Shown: piece by piece, positions 26,625 through 37,022 of the stretch | Layout of the letters: each line of letters starts with the position of its first letter | Position numbering within the stretch: position 1 is the first letter of the stretch | Assembly (NCBI RefSeq): GCF_014192515.1 | Contig: NZ_JACHYB010000002.1 | Coordinates: 992,001-1,056,000 of the forward strand | DNA from: Microbacter margulisiae | GTDB taxonomy: Bacteria; Bacteroidota; Bacteroidia; Bacteroidales; Paludibacteraceae | Length of the DNA: 64,000 bases | Direction of reading: 5' to 3' | The notes under the pieces: generated by a model | Told to the model about the DNA's origin: nothing | Databases searched by the model: none | Seen by the model: the letters and a program-made list of their open reading frames with translations, nothing else | Program-made: the position numbers and the translations under genes

Positions 26625-28283
26625 ATGAATCCTATTGATATTGTAAATACGGATGTTCTTATTATTGGAGGTGGCCCTTCCGGACTGGCAACTTCCATTC
26701 ATTTAGCCGATCTTCTACAACAAAAGGGCATCAAAAAACGAATTCTGTTGATTGAAAAGGGAAATTCCATCGGAAGCCATATTTTATCCGGAGCTGTCAT
26801 CAAAACCGATGTATTCAGAGATTTATTGCCCAGCGTTGATTTTGAAGAAATTCCATTCAACGCAAAAGTAACTCATGATGCAACTGTTTGGTTGAATAAA
26901 AACAGTACCATAAAAATGCCCGTTCACGTGCCATTCATGAACAACAAAGGCAATTATACAGTTTCATTGGGGCAACTTTGCCGTTATTTAGCAAAAAAGG
27001 CCGAAGAAAAGGGAGTTGAGATTTATCCAGGTTTTTCTGTCAGCGAAATTTTATATCAAAACGGGCAAGTAGCTGGAGCAAAAACCATAGACACAGGCGT
27101 TGATCACCATGGAACGCCTATGGAAAATTTTCAGCCCGGCACACAAATAGAAGCCAAACTGATCATTTTTGCTGAAGGAACACGAGGAAGCCTGGCAAAA
27201 CAATTAATTCAAAAGTTTGATTTGGACAAAGGGAAAAATGGTCAGATCTATTCTTTAGGATGCAAAGAGCTCTGGAGTGTCCCTGAAGGGAACATAAAAC
27301 CAGGAGAAGTCTATCATACAATGGGTTATCCACTCAATATGCATGAGTTTGGAGGAGGATTCATTTATGGGTTGAAAGACAATAAAGTTGCAGTCGGATT
27401 GGTGGTTGGACTTGACTATCAAGATCCGACATTCGACGTACACCATGCATTCCAGATATGGAAAACAAATCCGTTTGTAGCAAAATTTTTGAAAGGTGGG
27501 AAATTAGTAGAATACGGAGCTAAAACATTGCCCGAAGGAGGGTATTATTCAATTCCAAAACTTTACACCGATCATGCACTCATCGTAGGCGATAGTGCTG
27601 GCTTTTTAGCAATGCCTGCCTTGAAAGGAGTTCATTTAGCGATTACATCTGGAATGATGGCGGCAAAAACAGCTACTGAAGCTTTAATCAAAAATGATTT
27701 TTCAGAAGTAACACTGTTTCAATATGAATCTCTGATTCAAAACAGTTTAATTTACAAAGAATTATATCCAGTTCGTAATTTTCGGCAAGGTTTTTCCAAA
27801 GGCCTAATTTGTGGCGGTTTTCATTTTGCCACACAATTAATTACGGGTGGATCAGGATTCGTTGGGAAACTGAAAACACATCCCGATAGTACAATGACAA
27901 AAAAACTGAATGAATTTTCCGGAAAAACCTTTCAGGAACGATTCAAAAAGCAGTTTGACTTTGACAAAATCTTGACATTCGACAAAGTGACAGATGTGTA
28001 CTATACGGGAGTATTTCATGATGAGTTGCAAGTACCTCATGTTAAGATTAATAATCCGGAGTCATTTCAGGAAATCAATATAAAGCAATACGGTGCGCCA
28101 TGCCAGCATTTCTGCTCGGCAGAAGTATATGAACTTCACACAGACAAAGCTGGGCATCAGGAAATAAGAATTCATGCCGAAAATTGCCTGCATTGCAAAA
28201 CATGTGATATAAAAACTCCCGGTGATGGCATTACGTGGTCAGTTCCTAATGGTGGCAACGGCCCTGATTTTCAAAATATGTAA
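26625..28283 (+). CDS. Electron transfer flavoprotein:quinone oxidoreductase (ETF-QO)
   Basis: A 552-residue flavo-iron-sulphur protein. The FAD-binding Rossmann motif LIIGGGPSGLATSIHLA is at about 13-28; VGDSAGFLAMPALKGVHLAI is the second FAD block. The C-terminal ferredoxin-like domain supplies the 4Fe-4S ligands: GAPCQHFC, CLHCKTCDIKTP and the end pattern W-x-VPNGGNGPDFQNM. It moves electrons from reduced ETF to membrane quinone. It is 14 nt upstream of the fused ETF gene, so donor and acceptor are encoded together. No acyl-CoA dehydrogenase lies near. Confidence 0.93.
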   Translation: MNPIDIVNTDVLIIGGGPSGLATSIHLADLLQQKGIKKRILLIEKGNSIGSHILSGAVIKTDVFRDLLPSVDFEEIPFNAKVTHDATVWLNKNSTIKMPVHVPFMNNKGNYTVSLGQLCRYLAKKAEEKGVEIYPGFSVSEILYQNGQVAGAKTIDTGVDHHGTPMENFQPGTQIEAKLIIFAEGTRGSLAKQLIQKFDLDKGKNGQIYSLGCKELWSVPEGNIKPGEVYHTMGYPLNMHEFGGGFIYGLKDNKVAVGLVVGLDYQDPTFDVHHAFQIWKTNPFVAKFLKGGKLVEYGAKTLPEGGYYSIPKLYTDHALIVGDSAGFLAMPALKGVHLAITSGMMAAKTATEALIKNDFSEVTLFQYESLIQNSLIYKELYPVRNFRQGFSKGLICGGFHFATQLITGGSGFVGKLKTHPDSTMTKKLNEFSGKTFQERFKKQFDFDKILTFDKVTDVYYTGVFHDELQVPHVKINNPESFQEINIKQYGAPCQHFCSAEVYELHTDKAGHQEIRIHAENCLHCKTCDIKTPGDGITWSVPNGGNGPDFQNM

Positions 28284-28297
28284 TAAACAACACAACA

Positions 28298-30241
28298 ATG
28301 GCTCTGACAATCATAAGTTTAATAAAACAAGTTCCGCTTCCTTCAGAAATGAAAATGGGAGAAGACGGATTAATGGACCGCACCAAAGCAAAATCGATTA
28401 TTAATATCGATTGCCAGTTTGGACTTGAAGCCGGATTACAACTCAAGAAACAATATCCCGATGCAAAATTGATTGTATGCTCCATGGGGCCTCAGTCATT
28501 TGAACCATCTCTACGAAAAGCTATTTCAATGGGGTATGATGAAGCATATCTTTTGTCTGATAGAAAATTAGGAGGTAGCGATACATATGCAACCGGCTTG
28601 GCAATTGCAACCATGCTCAAACATTTGGGATATACCAAAGATGCAAAAGAACCATTTATTATTCTTGCCGGAAGACAAACAAGTGATGGAGACACTGCTC
28701 ATGTCCCTTCTCAGGTAGCTGAAAACATCGGAATTCCCCAAGCCACATTTGTTGAACGGATAAAAGCAGACGGAGAAGGCAATATCATTGCAAAACGGAT
28801 TATTGAGGGAGGATACCAAATGATGAAACTCCCTATGCCTTGTACTATTTCACTAACACCAACAGGGATTCCGCCACGCAAACCTTCTCTTTCAGGAGCA
28901 ATAAAAGCACGAAACGCTAAAATTACAGTGTTCGGAATTGACGATATCGGCCTTGGAACAGAAAAAATAGGATTAAGCGGATCACCGACTATTGTGGCGC
29001 ATGTTGAAAATATTGTCAGCGAACGACCGCCTGTTATCATGTCCGAAGGACGTAATGAAAGTGAACTTGTTGACAACATGATTGATAACTTCAAGAAAGG
29101 AACTCATGCCCTTACAAAAAAAGAAACAAGTGAAGCAAAAGCCGCAGAAACCCCTGATTTTCCAATTCAAGACAACAGAAACGGAGCAAAAGGAATATTA
29201 ACCTGGGCTGAAATTACCAATGGGAAAATAGCCAGACCATCCCTCGAATTGCTCACTCCAGCGCGAAAACTAGCCAATCAACTGGGAAATGACACGAAAA
29301 TCATGACTATATTGATTGGTAAGAATGTCAGGGAATTATCTAAAACGCTTTTCGAACATGGTTGCGACGAAGTTATCCTTGTAGAAGACGACAAGCTGGA
29401 AGAGTATTTGGTACTCCCTTTTTCATCCATTATTGCACAAATTATAAAAGACAGAAATCCCGAAATTGCACTATTTGCAGCCACAACATCAGGACGTGAA
29501 CTTGCTCCCCGTATTGGAGTAAAAACAGGCAGCGGCGTTACAGCAGATTGTACAGGACTGGAGATTGGAGAGTATGTCAATCGGAAAAACAAAGTGATCA
29601 ACAAACCTATACTTCACTCCCGCCGGCCAACATATGGAGAAAGCAAACTGGCAACCATCCTTGGATTTGTCTATCCTCAAATTTCCACAGCACGTCCGGG
29701 AACATTCGAAGTACCTGCAAGAAATGAAGATCAAACCGGCAAATTATCTACATTCAAACCCAATCTTACACCAGATGAATTCCGTGTTGAAATTTTACAA
29801 ACCGTCCGTGGGGAGGGTGGTTTGCAAAACTTATTTGATGCAGATATTATTGTAGCTGGAGGACGAGGAGCTGTTGGCGACAATCTGGGATTGATCAAAC
29901 AATTGGTTGACGCGCTGAAAGAGAAAGGCATAAAAGCAGAATGGGCATGCAGTCGTGTTGTTGTGGACGAAGGATTTTCAGAATATGCCCGACAAATCGG
30001 CCAAACAGGGAAAACTGTCCGTCCAAAAGTTTATGTTGCTGTCGGAATTTCTGGTGCCATTCAACATATTGCCGGAATGAAAGAAGCCGAAAAAATCGTA
30101 GCAATTGACCACAATGCAAAATCATCTGTGTTCCATTTTGCTGATTTTGGTATTATTGGAGAATACGAAGACATTCTGCCGGAATTAATTGAAAAAGTAA
30201 AAAAAGGATTCACGTTCGGATTAGAGCCTGCACATAAATAA
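28298..30241 (+). CDS. Electron transfer flavoprotein, beta-alpha fusion
   Basis: A 647-residue single chain joining both ETF subunits. Residues 1 to about 255 are EtfB-like (IISLIKQVPLPSEMK, RQTSDGDTAHVPSQVAENIG, PTGIPPRKPSLSGAIKA). After a linker of about 45 residues rich in Lys, Glu and Ala, the EtfA part begins near GILTWAEITNGK and carries the FAD-binding C-terminus (CSRVVVDEGF, RQIGQTGKTVRPKVYVAVGI, SGAIQHIAGM). There is no stop or internal start signal at the join. ETFs are normally heterodimers; fusion fixes stoichiometry. A bifurcating versus simple role cannot be decided here, but adjacency to ETF-QO favours electron delivery to quinone. Confidence 0.93.
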   Translation: MALTIISLIKQVPLPSEMKMGEDGLMDRTKAKSIINIDCQFGLEAGLQLKKQYPDAKLIVCSMGPQSFEPSLRKAISMGYDEAYLLSDRKLGGSDTYATGLAIATMLKHLGYTKDAKEPFIILAGRQTSDGDTAHVPSQVAENIGIPQATFVERIKADGEGNIIAKRIIEGGYQMMKLPMPCTISLTPTGIPPRKPSLSGAIKARNAKITVFGIDDIGLGTEKIGLSGSPTIVAHVENIVSERPPVIMSEGRNESELVDNMIDNFKKGTHALTKKETSEAKAAETPDFPIQDNRNGAKGILTWAEITNGKIARPSLELLTPARKLANQLGNDTKIMTILIGKNVRELSKTLFEHGCDEVILVEDDKLEEYLVLPFSSIIAQIIKDRNPEIALFAATTSGRELAPRIGVKTGSGVTADCTGLEIGEYVNRKNKVINKPILHSRRPTYGESKLATILGFVYPQISTARPGTFEVPARNEDQTGKLSTFKPNLTPDEFRVEILQTVRGEGGLQNLFDADIIVAGGRGAVGDNLGLIKQLVDALKEKGIKAEWACSRVVVDEGFSEYARQIGQTGKTVRPKVYVAVGISGAIQHIAGMKEAEKIVAIDHNAKSSVFHFADFGIIGEYEDILPELIEKVKKGFTFGLEPAHK

Positions 30242-30265
30242 CACTCTTTAATACAAACAGTTACA

Positions 30266-30303
30266 GGATGAATTCAGGGAAACATTGAATTCATCCTTTT
30301 TTA
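30266..30303 (+). terminator. Terminator of the ETF operon
   Basis: Perfect 10-bp stem GGATGAATTC (30266-30275) / GAATTCATCC (30287-30296) plus six T. Confidence 0.9.
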
Positions 30304-30386
30304 TTGTCATGACACAAGAGGATTATACCATTTAAACATAAAATCCTATAATAATTTATTTGCAAATGCATTGTAACAAAGCGTGT

Positions 30387-30418
30387 TTTGAGTGCACCGC
30401 CAAAAAGTATTATCTTTG
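30387..30418 (+). promoter_or_regulatory. Promoter of lptD
   Basis: TTTG (30387-30390), 20-nt spacer, TATCTTTG (30411-30418). It overlaps the 5' end of the longest open frame and so decides the start at 30449. Confidence 0.75.
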
Positions 30419-30448
30419 CACGATCAATTGCTTCTCTATTCTCGTGGC

Positions 30449-33208
30449 ATGCGTAGAAATAATACGTTTACAATCAAATTCCTGTACGCTCTAATTTGGG
30501 TAATGGTTCTTTCCGGAGTGGCACTTCCTGCTTATGCACAGAAAACAAAGCACGCTGCAAAAGATACACTGACCACGAAAAATGTCCAGGATACTACTAC
30601 TGTAAAATCCAAAGGGACACAAAACAAAAGTCAACTTACCGATAAAATTGTTTATCAGGCTAATGATTCTATTGTCTTTTATGGAGATGGTACCGGGATG
30701 ATGTATGGGAACGGTGACATTCAATATCAAAAAATGGAGCTGAAAGCCAATTACATCCGGATGAAAATGGATAGCAGTTTGGTATATGCCATGGGGACAA
30801 AAGATTCGACGGGGCAGCTCGTTGGCGAACCTTCCTTCAAAGATGAAAGCAATCAGTTTGATGCTAAAGAATTAACTTACAATTTTAAAACCAAACGGGG
30901 ATTCATCCATCACACGGTGACGCAACAAGGTGAAGGTTACATCGTCAGCGATCTAACCAAGCTAACCAGTGATAAAACGTTTTATATGTCGAATATGCAA
31001 TACACGACATGCGATCATACAGACCACCCCGATTACTATATTCAGTTAACCAGAGCCAAAGTAAAGCCACAAAAATATATTGTTTCCGGTCCGGCGTATT
31101 TGGTGATCGAGGACGTCCCATTACCTTTGGCATTACCATTTGGCTATTTCCCATTTACGAGTAAATATTCTTCCGGGATTATTGTTCCTTCTTATGGAGA
31201 TGATTTTACAAGGGGCTTTTATCTGCACAACGGAGGGTATTACTTTGCGCTTAATGATTATATGGACTTGGCTCTTACAGGCGAAATTTACACAAAAGGG
31301 ACCTGGGCTGTAAATGCAATCAGCACTTATGTAAAACGGTATAAATACAGAGGTAGTCTGAATTTCAGCTATCGGCAGGACATAACCAGTGAAAAAGGAA
31401 TGCCAGACTATGGCAAATCAACCAATATGAGCATCCAATGGACACACAGTCAGGACTCAAAAGCATCTCTTTATTCTACATTATCCGGGAGTGTAAACTT
31501 TTCGACAAGTGGCTACAATCGTAGCAATATCAACAATGTATACGATCCTACATTGATGTCCCAGAATACCAAAAGCTCCAGCATCAACTTTTCACAACGG
31601 TTTCCCAACAGCCCGTTTACTTTATCTGCAAATGCCAATATCACGCAACGTACCGCCGACTCAACGATCAACATGCAATTGCCAAACCTGACGGTTACCA
31701 TGAGTCAGATTCATCCCTTCAAACGTGCAAATACCGTTGGCCCGGAGAAATGGTACGACAAAATCGTAATGTCTTATTCAGGATCATTTGCCAACAGCAT
31801 TCAGACAAAAGAAAATAAGCTACTACACTCCTCTTTCTCCCGTGACTGGCAAAACGGATTTGATCATCAAATACCCGTTTCGGCCACATTTAATTTATTC
31901 AAATATATAAGCATAACACCTGCAGTAAATTACGAAGAGCGATGGTATTTTAAATCTGTTCAACAACGCTGGAACAGTAATACACAATCAGTCATAAGGG
32001 ACACCACTTCAGGTTTTTATCGTTCTTATAATTTTAACGCAAGTGTTACAGCAAATACAACGATCTATGGATTTTTCATCCCGAATCGAAAGATTTTCGG
32101 AGACAAAATAGATCGGATTCGCCACGTATTTAAGCCTTCTATCAGTTTTACATACAACCCTGACTTTAGTAACCCGATTTGGGGTTCGTATAAAACATAT
32201 GATAAATATGTACAAGACAGTCAGGATCCTCAGCGGATGGATAAAGAAACCGTTCTGTATTCTCCTTTTGAGGGAGGAATTTATGGATATCCAGCTGCCG
32301 GGAAATCAGGAGCTATTGGCTATTCATTTAGCAATAACGTGGAAATGAAAGTAAAGGAGAAATCAGATACCACAGATCAACCAGTGTATAAAGTAGTCAG
32401 TCTGATCGATAATTTCAGTTGGAGTGGAAGTTATAATCTGGCAACCGATTCATTGCGGTGGTCACTGATTAATGCTAACTTGCGGCTAAAACTTCCTTTT
32501 TCAAAATCTTACACATTAAACTTAAGTGGAACCTTTGACCCCTATTTATATGGATTAGACGCCAATAAAAATCCGGTACATATCAATCAGCTTCGCTGGG
32601 CACATGGTAAATTTCCACGATTTATGGGAACTAATTTCTCTCAAAGCTTTACAATAAGCGATCAAACATTCAAGCACAACAGTAGTGGAAACAAAGAAAA
32701 CACAAACCAGGAACAACCATCGCAACAAACTACATTAATGAACAACACGGACATTCCGTCACTATATAACGCACAACAAGACACGGTAAAAAAACAAACA
32801 AAACCATCAAGTAGCGAAGTTGATGCTGATGGATACGAAAAACCACAATTCCATTGGAGTTTATCGTTCAATTACTCATTGCTCTATGGGCAATCAAGCA
32901 TTTTTAATTATCATACAATGGAGTATGGCATGCAATGGACACAAAACTTAAGCTTAAACGGAACCATATCGCCCACTCCCAAATGGAACATAAATTGGTC
33001 GGCATCATATAGTTTTGCAAATAAACAATTCACCCAAATCAACATTGGGATTACGCGCGACCTGCACTGTTGGTCAATGTCAGCACAACTGGTACCAGTG
33101 GGTTATTATACATCATACATGGTAAGAATTGCAGTCAAATCCTCATTGCTGGAGGGCCTGAAATATCAAAAATCAAGTTCATTCCAAGACAATGTCAATT
33201 GGGAATAA
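30449..33208 (+). CDS. lptD: LPS-assembly outer membrane protein LptD (Bacteroidota type)
   Basis: The open frame begins at 30392, upstream of the -7 box, so the start is ATG 30449, which gives a signal peptide (MRRNNTFTIKFLYALIWVMV, cleavage after AYA). Residues about 50-250 form an OstA-like periplasmic beta-jellyroll (MMYGNGDIQYQKMELKANYI, TYNFKTKRGFIHHTVTQQGE). The rest is a large outer-membrane beta-barrel starting near LALPFGYFPFTSKYSSGIIVP, ending in aromatic-rich strands. LptD inserts lipopolysaccharide into the outer leaflet. A low-complexity Ser/Gln/Asn segment (about residue 745-790) precedes the last strands. Confidence 0.85.
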   Translation: MRRNNTFTIKFLYALIWVMVLSGVALPAYAQKTKHAAKDTLTTKNVQDTTTVKSKGTQNKSQLTDKIVYQANDSIVFYGDGTGMMYGNGDIQYQKMELKANYIRMKMDSSLVYAMGTKDSTGQLVGEPSFKDESNQFDAKELTYNFKTKRGFIHHTVTQQGEGYIVSDLTKLTSDKTFYMSNMQYTTCDHTDHPDYYIQLTRAKVKPQKYIVSGPAYLVIEDVPLPLALPFGYFPFTSKYSSGIIVPSYGDDFTRGFYLHNGGYYFALNDYMDLALTGEIYTKGTWAVNAISTYVKRYKYRGSLNFSYRQDITSEKGMPDYGKSTNMSIQWTHSQDSKASLYSTLSGSVNFSTSGYNRSNINNVYDPTLMSQNTKSSSINFSQRFPNSPFTLSANANITQRTADSTINMQLPNLTVTMSQIHPFKRANTVGPEKWYDKIVMSYSGSFANSIQTKENKLLHSSFSRDWQNGFDHQIPVSATFNLFKYISITPAVNYEERWYFKSVQQRWNSNTQSVIRDTTSGFYRSYNFNASVTANTTIYGFFIPNRKIFGDKIDRIRHVFKPSISFTYNPDFSNPIWGSYKTYDKYVQDSQDPQRMDKETVLYSPFEGGIYGYPAAGKSGAIGYSFSNNVEMKVKEKSDTTDQPVYKVVSLIDNFSWSGSYNLATDSLRWSLINANLRLKLPFSKSYTLNLSGTFDPYLYGLDANKNPVHINQLRWAHGKFPRFMGTNFSQSFTISDQTFKHNSSGNKENTNQEQPSQQTTLMNNTDIPSLYNAQQDTVKKQTKPSSSEVDADGYEKPQFHWSLSFNYSLLYGQSSIFNYHTMEYGMQWTQNLSLNGTISPTPKWNINWSASYSFANKQFTQINIGITRDLHCWSMSAQLVPVGYYTSYMVRIAVKSSLLEGLKYQKSSSFQDNVNWE

Positions 33209-33259
33209 TATCAGCATTTGACGAGCGTGCAATTCTGTTCGTCAGGGATACATTACAAC

Positions 33260-33553
33260 ATGAAACGCCAAAATGCACAAACATTGGGAGAAGCTATTCG
33301 TCTCTTTCTGGAGGAACAGCATAAACTCAACAGCAAACTCCTCGAAACACGATTGATAAATTCGTGGGGAGAAATCATGGGCAATGGTGTTGCCAATTAC
33401 ACTACACATCTTGAAATAAAGCATAAGAAGCTCTATGTAACTTTGTCGTCATCACTTTTACGTCATAATTTAATGATGTCTCGTCATGAATTGATAATAA
33501 AAATCAATCTCTACCTTGAAAGCGAAGTGATTACAGACATCATATTCCGATAA
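33260..33553 (+). CDS. DUF721/DciA-like protein
   Basis: A 97-residue protein from ATG 33260 (MKRQNAQTLGEAIRLFLEEQ); the frame extends to a TTG at 33218, which is a poorer start. The short beta-alpha domain (INSWGEIMGNGVANYTTHLE, KLYVTLSSSLLRHNLMM) is DUF721, the family of the replicative-helicase loader/partner DciA. In Bacteroidota many DUF721 proteins are this short, and the helicase role is inferred. It lies 51 nt after lptD and 47 nt before the tRNA nucleotidyltransferase. Confidence 0.8.
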   Translation: MKRQNAQTLGEAIRLFLEEQHKLNSKLLETRLINSWGEIMGNGVANYTTHLEIKHKKLYVTLSSSLLRHNLMMSRHELIIKINLYLESEVITDIIFR

Positions 33554-33600
33554 CAAACATTCAGTTATTCTATTGAATGAATATTCTTTGATTCAACAAT

Positions 33601-35040
33601 ATGCAAGATTTTATACAACATCCTATTTTCAAAATTATATCGGAGGCTGCTGATGAAATACAATGTGACTGCTATGTCATTGGAGGTTATGTCCGCGATA
33701 AATTATTACACCGATCTTCCAAGGATATTGACATTATGGTGGTTGGAAGCGGCATTGCTTTGGCTCAGAAAGTGGCCTTGAAATGGAAACGGCACTCTAC
33801 CCTTAGCGTTTTCAAAACATTTGGGACAGCTCAGCTAAAAGCAGGTAGTCTGGAAATAGAATTTGTCGGTGCACGACGTGAATCCTACAACAAAAATTCC
33901 CGAAAACCAATCGTGGAAGATGGAACATTAGATGACGATCAAAAACGCAGAGATTTCACAATTAACACACTGGCCATATCCCTTTCGTCGAAAACCAAAG
34001 GAGAACTGTTAGATCCATTCCATGGAATTGACGATCTGAATCAAAAAATTATCCGGACACCCCTTGATCCGGATATTACATTCAGCGATGATCCTTTACG
34101 TATGTTACGCGCCATTCGGTTTGCCACACAATTGGAATTTCAGATTGAGTCCAATACTTTTGCATCTATCAAAAAAAATTGCGAACGCGTAAATATCGTA
34201 TCAGCCGAACGAATTGCCGATGAGTTGAACAAAATTATGGCAGCAAATCATCCCTCGATTGGATTTAAATTACTCGATGACAGTGGCCTGTTATCGATTA
34301 TTTTCCCTGAATTAATAGCACTTAAAGGAGTTGACACCAAAGAAGGGAAAGGCCATAAAGACAATTTCATCCATACCCTGGCGGTTCTTGATAAAGTGGG
34401 GAAACATACAGATAATCTTTGGTTACGTTGGGCTGCTTTATTACACGATATCGCTAAACCGGTGACAAAACGATGGGACGACCATTCCGGATGGACATTC
34501 CACAATCATAATTTCATCGGAGAAAAAATGATTCCGACTATTTTCAAGAGATTAAAACTCCCCATGAACGATAAAATGAAGTTTGTCCAGAAAATGGTTT
34601 CCCTACACATGCGCCCGATTGTATTAAGTGAAGAAGGAGTAACAGATTCTGCAATACGAAGATTATTATTTGATGCCGGGGACGATATTGAATCGCTTAT
34701 GACGTTGTGCGAAGCTGACATTACCTCTAAAAACCAAGCACGTGTAAAACGTCATCTTGAGAATTTTCAGATTGTTCGGCAGAAACTTATTGATATAGAA
34801 GCCAAAGACAGGCTGCGGAACTGGCAACCTCCAGTTGACGGAACAGAAATCATGAAGCTTTTTGGTCTGAGAGAATGTCGTGAAGTCGGTTGGCTCAAAA
34901 ATGCCATCAAAGAAGCTATTCTGGAAGGAATTATTCCTAATGAGCATGAGGAAGCCTTACACTTTATGATTGAGAAAGCAAAAGAATTAAATTTAGAACC
35001 CATTGCTGCCGCTGGCAAGCAAAACGGCAACAACGAGTAA
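33601..35040 (+). CDS. CCA tRNA nucleotidyltransferase / HD-domain polynucleotide adenylyltransferase family
   Basis: A 479-residue class II nucleotidyltransferase. The catalytic head is at about 20-150 (YVIGGYVRDKLLHRSSKDIDIMV with the G-x-x-R-D and DxD residues; RRDFTINTLA), followed by the RNA-binding region (SDDPLRMLRAIRFATQL). An HD domain is at about 255-370 (WAALLHDIAKP with His-Asp). It adds CCA to tRNA 3' ends. This agrees with the tRNA in this window lacking an encoded CCA. It converges with glmS at 6 bp. Confidence 0.9.
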   Translation: MQDFIQHPIFKIISEAADEIQCDCYVIGGYVRDKLLHRSSKDIDIMVVGSGIALAQKVALKWKRHSTLSVFKTFGTAQLKAGSLEIEFVGARRESYNKNSRKPIVEDGTLDDDQKRRDFTINTLAISLSSKTKGELLDPFHGIDDLNQKIIRTPLDPDITFSDDPLRMLRAIRFATQLEFQIESNTFASIKKNCERVNIVSAERIADELNKIMAANHPSIGFKLLDDSGLLSIIFPELIALKGVDTKEGKGHKDNFIHTLAVLDKVGKHTDNLWLRWAALLHDIAKPVTKRWDDHSGWTFHNHNFIGEKMIPTIFKRLKLPMNDKMKFVQKMVSLHMRPIVLSEEGVTDSAIRRLLFDAGDDIESLMTLCEADITSKNQARVKRHLENFQIVRQKLIDIEAKDRLRNWQPPVDGTEIMKLFGLRECREVGWLKNAIKEAILEGIIPNEHEEALHFMIEKAKELNLEPIAAAGKQNGNNE

Positions 35041-35046
35041 AAGATT

Positions 35047-36870
35047 TTATTCGACAGTAACAGACTTTGCCAAATTTCTTGGCTTATCCACATCGCAACC
35101 TCTCAGGACTGCTGTGTAATAGGCAAACAGCTGTAAGGGGACTACCGCCAAAAGAGGCGTAAAGAAATCATTACATTTTGGTAATTCGATAACATAATCT
35201 GTCAATTGATCCATTTCATCTTGTCCAGTTTTACAGAGCAAAAGCACCTTCGCACCACGAGTAATTACTTCTTTAATATTGCTCACCATTTTTTCCATCA
35301 AGGCAGTCTGGGTAGCCACAGCAATAACCGGCATTTCTTCGGTAATTAACGAAATGGTGCCATGCTTCAACTCGCCTGCCGGATGAGCATCACTATGGAT
35401 ATAAGAAATTTCCTTAAGTTTCAACGAGCCTTCAAGAGATAACGCATAATCGAGTCCACGGCCAATAAAAAAAATGTCGTGTGCATTCTGAAACTTGCTG
35501 GCATAAAACTGACAATTATCAGCAGTTTCTAAAACGCGTTCAACTAACTGGGGAATTTCCATAAGTTCAGCGCATAAAATCTTTGTCTGATCAACACTAA
35601 TCATCTCTTTGACATGAGCCAACTGAATAGCAAAAAGATACATCATAGCAACCTGTACCGAATATGCTTTAGTACTTGCTACAGCAATTTCAGGACCTGC
35701 CCACGTGTATAAAACACTGTTAGCCTCCCGGGCAATAGATGATCCCACCACATTGACGATAGCCAGCGTATGTACTCCCTGATCTTTTGCCAAACGCAAC
35801 GCAGCCAATGTATCAGCAGTTTCGCCGGATTGAGAAATGATAATCACCAGATCGTCTTCCTTGGATAAAATCGGATTACGATACCGAAATTCAGACGCAA
35901 CATCTACTTCAACAGGTATCCGAACCAAATGTTCAATTGCAGCTTTCCCAACCATACCTGCATGCATGGCCGTTCCGCATGCCACAATATAAATGCGTTT
36001 AAAACTTTTCAGAATATCATCAGACAACGCCTTAATCCCAAAATCAGGTATTCCGTCAACCATACGTGGAGAAAGCGTATTGACCAATGCTTTAGGTTGT
36101 TCATGAATCTCTTTCAGCATAAAATGAGGATAACCTCCTTTTTCGGCTGCCTCAATATCCCAGGTTGCAGTGAAAAGCTCTTTAACAACAGGTTCATTAT
36201 CATGATCAACAATAGTTACATGATTACGCTGCAAAACAGCAATTTCATTTTCTTCCAGCAAATAATAACTTCGCGTATATTTAAGGATTGCCGGAATGTC
36301 GGAAGCAATAAAGTTCTCATCTTCACCAACACCAACAATTAAAGGGCTATCTTTCCGTACAGCATATAAAGTATCCGGAGTATCAACAAACATAATCCCT
36401 AAGGCATATGAGCCTTTCAGGTTATCAATAACACGGATAATCGTTTCCACAGGATTTCCATCGTAATAATAATCCAACAACACAGCAATCACTTCCGTGT
36501 CAGTTTCAGACAAAAACTCATATCCTTTGGCAATCATTTTCTCTTTCAACTGCACATAATTTTCAATGATACCATTATGAACAATCGTTACACGTTCATT
36601 TCCATGTGGATGTGAATTTACATCCGACGGTTCGCCATGAGTTGCCCAGCGAGTATGTCCAATGCCAATGCTGCCAAATGGAGTACCGTGGTGTTCCATT
36701 TTCTGTTCCAGATTTTTGAGCCGACCCTTGGCTTTCACAACGTTAATTTTATGATCCTCCATTACCGCAATTCCGGCAGAATCATAACCACGATATTCCA
36801 ATTTTTCCAATCCTTCCACAAGGACACCAGCCGCGGCCTTTGTTCCCACATAACCTACGATGCCACACAT
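35047..36870 (-). CDS. glmS: Glutamine--fructose-6-phosphate aminotransferase (isomerizing)
   Basis: A 607-residue GlmS starting MCGIVGYVG with the N-terminal nucleophile Cys. The glutaminase domain (1 to about 220; GIGHTRWATHGEPS, VHNGIIENY) is followed by two SIS sugar-isomerase domains (ACGTAMHAGMVGKA, ISQSGETADTLAAL, FIGRGLDYALSLEGSLKLKE read in parts) and the conserved end DKPRNLAKSVTVE. It makes glucosamine-6-phosphate for peptidoglycan and lipid A. No glmS ribozyme is seen in the short upstream region. Complete. Confidence 0.97.
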   Translation of the reverse strand: MCGIVGYVGTKAAAGVLVEGLEKLEYRGYDSAGIAVMEDHKINVVKAKGRLKNLEQKMEHHGTPFGSIGIGHTRWATHGEPSDVNSHPHGNERVTIVHNGIIENYVQLKEKMIAKGYEFLSETDTEVIAVLLDYYYDGNPVETIIRVIDNLKGSYALGIMFVDTPDTLYAVRKDSPLIVGVGEDENFIASDIPAILKYTRSYYLLEENEIAVLQRNHVTIVDHDNEPVVKELFTATWDIEAAEKGGYPHFMLKEIHEQPKALVNTLSPRMVDGIPDFGIKALSDDILKSFKRIYIVACGTAMHAGMVGKAAIEHLVRIPVEVDVASEFRYRNPILSKEDDLVIIISQSGETADTLAALRLAKDQGVHTLAIVNVVGSSIAREANSVLYTWAGPEIAVASTKAYSVQVAMMYLFAIQLAHVKEMISVDQTKILCAELMEIPQLVERVLETADNCQFYASKFQNAHDIFFIGRGLDYALSLEGSLKLKEISYIHSDAHPAGELKHGTISLITEEMPVIAVATQTALMEKMVSNIKEVITRGAKVLLLCKTGQDEMDQLTDYVIELPKCNDFFTPLLAVVPLQLFAYYTAVLRGCDVDKPRNLAKSVTVE

Positions 36871-37022
36871 AATTATTTAATCAATAAATTTGTAAAAATC
36901 AAATTCTTTAAGTTATTCCATGAAAATGAAGCGCTTAAAAACTCTCCTTCCTTCAGAGAACAATAAAACAAAGTAACAACATTTTTTCAATATAGAGAGT
37001 CAAAAATTTCAAGAAAAAAGAT

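Noticed and set aside
36871..37022. glmS ribozyme or other riboswitch upstream of glmS
   Set aside because: The 150-nt upstream region is AT-rich with no ribozyme-like pairing that I could find.
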